From positions 5,332,001 through 5,396,000 of the forward strand of contig JAPFFF010000010.1 in the NCBI GenBank assembly GCA_039105265.1: a stretch of DNA of 64,000 bases, given 5' to 3'. Below the pieces are notes generated by a model. It made no database searches. It worked only from the letters and a program-made list of their open reading frames with translations, and was not told the origin of the DNA. This DNA comes from Tritrichomonas musculus (taxonomy: Eukaryota > Parabasalia > Tritrichomonadida > Tritrichomonadidae). The position numbers and the translations under genes are program-made. The first letter of the stretch is position 1. Every line of letters begins with the position of its first letter. Below are positions 60,801-64,000 of this stretch, piece after piece.

Positions 60801-62677
60801 CCAAATTTATTGTTCATATTGAAGAAGAAAGTCAAGAAAATAAAATAACAATTCCTTATTTTCCATGTGGAACACTTGATTCAATAATCAGAAAACAGCC
60901 ACAAAATTCCATTTCATTACAAAATAAAACATTAGAATTCAATTTAATTGACAAAATTGTAATTGCTCTTGAAGTTGCAATAGCATTAAAAGATTTGCAT
61001 TCACATAATGAATATCATGGAAATTTAGCAAGTCAGTTCATTTATATTAATGCAAATAAAGATGCTTATATTGGTGGAATTGCATATGACAGAAAACTTG
61101 AGGCAGATTCAACAAAACCAAGAGGACCATTTTATTATCGTGCTCCAGAGATTATTTATTACAATTATTATTTCCGCAGTGATGAAAATACAAGGAATCA
61201 ACAGATGTATGACATCTATTCATATGGAGTTTTACTTCATGAAATAATTACAGAAATATCGCCTGAAAAAAGAATGGGAAACAAGCCAAGAGAAGAGAGG
61301 TTAAAATTATTAAAAAAAGAATATAACAAATTTTTATTTGATGACATTGATAATGAGTTCTTTGGTGAAGGTTCATATGACACAAGAGGAGACACACTTA
61401 TTGAAAAAGGAAAACAAAATGGAGTTGAAAAAATCATTAATAAATGTATGGATGGTGATCCTCGCAACCGTTATAAATCATTTGACGAAATCATTAATGA
61501 TTTTAAAGATACAAAATTTTATAAAAAGAATCAATTTGACATTGAAAACAGAATTGAAAATGCAAAATACTCAGCTGATTATCAATGTTCATTTTGCGAT
61601 ATTGTTGAAGCTTATTATCGTGGAAATGAATCGTCCTTAAACGACATAGAAAAAACAATCATAGAGTATGAAAAACTTTACTCACAAAAAAACGAGCTAT
61701 TTCATCATGTAGAAGGTGACATTATTGAAACTTTATTCAACACTTTTGACATTAAGCTGGGACTCATTCAAAAATCATCAGATGATATAAACAATAAATT
61801 GAATTCCATTGTGAAAAATCATGTTAATGAAACTTTAGATCGCAGTGAAATAATTAGTTATCAAAATTCATTACTTAATATATCATTGATTAAAAATAAT
61901 GAATGTTCAAGCAACTTGGAAAAAAATAGAAATATTCATGTACCAATAACATCACTTGCAAAATATAATCAAAATAAAAAAAAGATTGATCCTACATGGG
62001 TTTATATTATTGCCTCAGAAATGTCCTACATCCATTCAAGAAATATATTTTATGGCGATTTTTCTGCAGAATCAATAGGCATTTATTTTGATAGCACAAA
62101 GAAAATGTTGGTTCCATCCATTATTCTATATTATGCATATAAAAAGAGTTCAAGTAAAGATAAAATAGAGGCACAATATGATTATTCAATAAAAGCAATT
62201 GAAAAATATCTTAGAAAAGATTTGAAAGCATTTAAAAAAATGATTTTGGAATTAAATGGAGAAGATGATGAAGTTTATCAAAACATTAAAGAATCTCTAT
62301 CTTTCAATGAAATCGTTTACATGATATATAATTTAATAATGCGCGATAGAAATCCTAAAGAAAAGAAATATATTTCTGACAAGATAAAAATAGATTACAC
62401 ATCATTCCAAATAACATATCAGTCATTGCAGAAAATATACGAGATTTTCAATTTAGAGTATTACATATATAATGATTTTTATTTTAAGTTTGACAAGATA
62501 TTAGATGAAATTATTTGTTTTTTGAACGAAAAAATAGATAACAGTTCATTATTAAAAGGAGAGGCAATTGGAAATGTTGACAAGTGTTTTGTTCAAAATG
62601 AATTCTCAGACAATATAAGAAATAAATTCGAAGAAATAGAATTTTTAAAAGGTTTATATAAATGTAAAATGCAATAA
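57809..62677 (+). CDS. Multi-pseudokinase protein with three kinase-like domains
   Basis: A 1622-residue protein. The N-terminal ~370 residues are helical and charged. Kinase-like domain 1 (about 380-720) has IPYFPLGNL, EIATALKDLHSENEYHGNLSSDF (in parts) near 547, and YAFGLIMYEIV. Domain 2 (about 960-1260) repeats this: IPYFPCGTL, HGNLASQF near 1069, YRAPE, YSYGVLLHEII. Domain 3 (about 1370-1600) is weaker: SEMSYIHSRNIFYGDFSAES near 1414. The catalytic HRD Asp is replaced (HGN) in the first two. DFG is missing (LGAIKYD, IGGIAYD), and no glycine loop or VAIK lysine is clear. It is likely a scaffold or regulator rather than an enzyme. TCATTTTTT initiator about 20 bases before the ATG. Confidence 0.8.
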   Translation: MTSQLDNNYTICLQEEYHKIKYLISSKDFIDQLTNDISRYYSKLGIGNNDSEISCNNLMELNKSLGDLISDRKRIKNYSILENAINYQYKCIEHIKNILPEQCIVGVINDIDDSYKKLTKKIETFLKNLSEGNNEIREKIYSTFDAQEILQYINQINNSLNLIINYYNYQKSIQNKFLKFVNSIKSFMNKFIQNEGNFLLKSKEKNVDLYYCTFYSCYIDQNQKLVFDFIPAPKKNEEVFKEVKRFSLDCIKQFFKKIKFDSFIFKYYERRFKQNYDETKQYIDEYFKQEISDFSNNLHQEFNATFSEENHKKILDFQISDNFPIIDFKDYNSESSWGILNEVTKLNFPINKKWLYHNYKFLLRDYTTTNEEQQIKEVNVCLTKEQIKGMMFKLTEEYRNKGKYFFFNILSSKTIQTIFNQSNFEKKIHSKKEKNTSYTIFYSYKDFAFNDCYITYDQNFQFWQEKTTSEREKKILTKNFSKFIVQGKLSHRTDSNDKETIIIPYFPLGNLNSIHNDGEIQFSHVDKIIIMLEIATALKDLHSENEYHGNLSSDFIVINSSKDAYLGAIKYDLDESNLSQPINTIYYHPPEYYQKDEEKVYNESCDVYAFGLIMYEIVSEKPLIQKYQKIKKYERVKIMENGESNKFLLVDDIVEKIDSYDEKGDSLIGVKEIIEKCIRKDINNRYQSFDEIIESIKSLAIYSKNKEEIDYRFENAQDSSEYKCSMSDIVECYIHGSSQSKIIIERAIKKYFNIEDLNCDNIIQKLIELFHIENKTDFILEKMIKLMIEYDEKCIIKSQGDDKKTDSFWNLLLNRYKYHIPTDVNSQFWCLPIKNGAFNASNETKNLFLFINELFNKYRMYIGDRPKEDAYHEFMILNDINDNSGNNKKGQKLAIEDKINAYEKMYSHFYIDQIIQITMRNILKPKFFSDQFHETLRHVQNYSELHYIKDTLNFNEIDSSFKLFYDNNFNFFLQKTYNQNINILIRDREINILKENYSKFIVHIEEESQENKITIPYFPCGTLDSIIRKQPQNSISLQNKTLEFNLIDKIVIALEVAIALKDLHSHNEYHGNLASQFIYINANKDAYIGGIAYDRKLEADSTKPRGPFYYRAPEIIYYNYYFRSDENTRNQQMYDIYSYGVLLHEIITEISPEKRMGNKPREERLKLLKKEYNKFLFDDIDNEFFGEGSYDTRGDTLIEKGKQNGVEKIINKCMDGDPRNRYKSFDEIINDFKDTKFYKKNQFDIENRIENAKYSADYQCSFCDIVEAYYRGNESSLNDIEKTIIEYEKLYSQKNELFHHVEGDIIETLFNTFDIKLGLIQKSSDDINNKLNSIVKNHVNETLDRSEIISYQNSLLNISLIKNNECSSNLEKNRNIHVPITSLAKYNQNKKKIDPTWVYIIASEMSYIHSRNIFYGDFSAESIGIYFDSTKKMLVPSIILYYAYKKSSSKDKIEAQYDYSIKAIEKYLRKDLKAFKKMILELNGEDDEVYQNIKESLSFNEIVYMIYNLIMRDRNPKEKKYISDKIKIDYTSFQITYQSLQKIYEIFNLEYYIYNDFYFKFDKILDEIICFLNEKIDNSSLLKGEAIGNVDKCFVQNEFSDNIRNKFEEIEFLKGLYKCKMQ

Positions 62678-63126
62678 TTTTTTTTTTTTTTTTCTTATTT
62701 TGATGGAAGATTTTGCATAAAAGAATATAACAAAAACCATAAATCATCTAACCAAACATGCGAAATGAATTATTTTCATTTAAATAAGTCAAATTAAAAA
62801 AAGAAATTGAATGCTTTCATTTGAATGAATAATTTCAATTAACAAAATTTAAAACAAAAAAAGATTGAAAAAAATTGATAGAAAAAATTTTTTTGTTTCA
62901 ATAAATTCTTCTTCTTTCTAATTAAAGAGAAATTGAATTACAAAACCCAATTCTACCTTTACATTATTCATTTTCAGAAATAATTTTCAGACAAAAAAAT
63001 TTTTTTATTGCATTTTCTAATGCCTTTCATTTTTCACTTTTTCAATGAAATGCCCCATAATAATCACAAAATTTTTAATTTTAAATTTTTATGAAAAAAC
63101 AAATCATATTTTAGCTTTTATCCAAC
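62678..63126. other. Intergenic gap
   Basis: AT-rich, with T-runs right after the kinase-like gene stop. No gene. Confidence 0.4.
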
Positions 63127-63375
63127 ATGGAGTCCGCAATAATGACAGAAAATGAATTGATTGAAACAAGAATCAACGAGAAGCTCTTCAACAAAGAAAT
63201 ATCAATGAAAATGCAAATTGACGTTTTCAAGTTTTACTAGCTTGTATATAGCTCTCCCAAAAAGGGCAGAGGCAAAGGAAACAAAAAGAGAGGTAGAGCA
63301 ATGAAACATGATCGAAGAGCCAAAGAAGAAAATTACAAGCAATACTTCATTTCTGCTAGAAATACCAAAAAATAA
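63127..63375 (+). pseudogene. Small basic reading frame with one in-frame TAG
   Basis: The ATG at 63127 opens 37 codons (MESAIMTENELIETRINEK...), then an in-frame TAG at 63238-63240. The same frame continues for 44 more codons, strongly basic (SPKKGRGKGNKKRGRAMKHD), to TAA at 63373-63375. The continuation has coding character: no other stop and Lys/Arg/Gly-rich. No family recognised; it could be a nucleic-acid-binding protein with a recent stop, or two unrelated scraps. Confidence 0.4.
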
Positions 63376-63521
63376 AAGATCTGAATGAAATTTAAGATCT
63401 AATTATATATATTCGTGTTACGAAATAAAAAGTTTTATATAAAATTTTTGGGTATTCAATTTAAAATTTTGTAAATCATTCAAATTAGAAAAATTCGTTG
63501 TGAATTTATAAACATCAAAAT
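63376..63521. other. Short spacer with promoter of the last gene
   Basis: About 145 AT-rich bases; ATAAACATCAAAATATG at the end contains a weak TCA initiator-like site. Confidence 0.35.
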
Positions 63522-64000
63522 ATGAATTTTAGCAAATATAATATTGAGGAAGCAGATATCGTTATTCCAAAACGCTCAAAAACTCCAATCAAAAGGCCTC
63601 AAACAGCTGCAAATACTGGTCGTCAAACAAAAGGACTTTTTGCTACAAAAAATATTGATAGAGACGTTCAAGCATTTGACGTTGTTGATCCAGCTGGCGA
63701 TAGCGGTGATAAAATTCTTCATGCATGTAGTCCTCGCTTACTTGCAATTAAGACAAAAGCAACTCGATTAAAACAAGAACGTAAACCAACAATACCAACT
63801 CGAGGGCGTCCTAAGACAGCGCTAAACCCTAGTGCTGCTCAAATGATGCCATCATTACTCAGCAATCACAAACTCGCTCAACTTCGCGATCCAATACCTG
63901 AAAGTACAATTCAAGCGTATCAAAAAAATATTGATAACGAAAAACTCTCGATAGGATTCACGGAAGATCCTCTCGCATACTTTTCGAAACGCAAAGATGG
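63522..64000 (+). CDS. Partial gene running off the right edge
   Basis: The ATG at 63522 (MNFSKYNIEEADIVIPK) opens a frame of 159 codons with no stop before the window ends. The part seen is basic, Pro/Thr/Arg-rich and probably unstructured (KRPQTAANTGRQT, PTIPTRGRPKTA), then becomes ordered at the edge (GFTEDPLAYFSKRKDG). The last motif reminds me of N-terminal regions of axonemal dynein heavy chains, but that is a weak recollection and the rest of the gene is needed. Codon use looks like a real gene; shorter frames overlapping it in other phases are shadows. Confidence 0.7.
   Translation, partial: MNFSKYNIEEADIVIPKRSKTPIKRPQTAANTGRQTKGLFATKNIDRDVQAFDVVDPAGDSGDKILHACSPRLLAIKTKATRLKQERKPTIPTRGRPKTALNPSAAQMMPSLLSNHKLAQLRDPIPESTIQAYQKNIDNEKLSIGFTEDPLAYFSKRKD

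Noticed and set aside
63544-63771. 75-codon frame near the right edge
   Set aside because: Out of phase with the longer, better frame from 63522 that is open to the window end.

Overview
The window looks like chromosomal DNA of a parabasalid protist, most likely a trichomonad close to Tritrichomonas. The reasons are strong AT-richness, long single-exon genes with very short leaders, TCA-type initiator motifs (TCATTT-like) just upstream of several ATGs, DUF3447/ankyrin proteins, MULE transposases, and a kinase- and coiled-coil-rich gene set. The species call is inference; I ran no search.

Layout. 1-3.4 kb: TBC-domain Rab-GAP, a protein kinase, and the 3' remnant of a class-3 lipase gene. 3.8-7.35 kb: a MULE-type DNA transposon whose transposase begins with five 81-residue tandem repeats. 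7.98-11.37 kb: two nested TA-flanked inverted-repeat elements; the outer one carries a broken ankyrin-family N-terminus fused to a 27-bp minisatellite. 12.0-17.3 kb: a broken virus/plasmid-type replication element (primase-SF3 helicase between inverted repeats) and adjoining unidentified genes, repeats and hairpins. 17.36-22.73 kb: the most unusual locus, one DUF3447-ankyrin gene split into an N-terminal block, seven ankyrin units (six of exactly 102 nt) and a C-terminal block by eight AT-rich spacers, all at the same codon position of the ankyrin repeat.

23.6-27.6 kb is a housekeeping block: an NPL4-like p97 cofactor, an OCRL/INPP5B-like inositol 5-phosphatase and an NF-YC/DRAP1-like histone-fold protein. 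27.8-30.0 kb is a decayed MULE. 30.4-31.4 kb holds a second ankyrin gene with two T-rich insertions, again at the repeat joint. 32.5-33.7 kb has two convergent profilin genes with apparently identical coding sequence and unrelated flanks. 34.6-56.2 kb carries a coiled-coil protein, a HID1-family protein with a 1.4-kb Glu-rich repeat, a DMT transporter, a FERM/talin-like adaptor, a PH-AGC (PKB-like) kinase, a tubulin polyglutamylase (TTLL), a helical protein of unknown function, tRNA-Gln(TTG) and a long coiled-coil protein. 57.8-62.7 kb is a 1622-residue protein with three kinase-like domains lacking catalytic residues. The right edge cuts a gene open to the end of the window.

Functionally the host genes lean to membrane traffic and phosphoinositide signalling (TBC, HID1, 5-phosphatase, PKB-like, FERM) and to the cytoskeleton (profilin, TTLL, coiled coils). 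They are not in operons; neighbours are independent transcription units.
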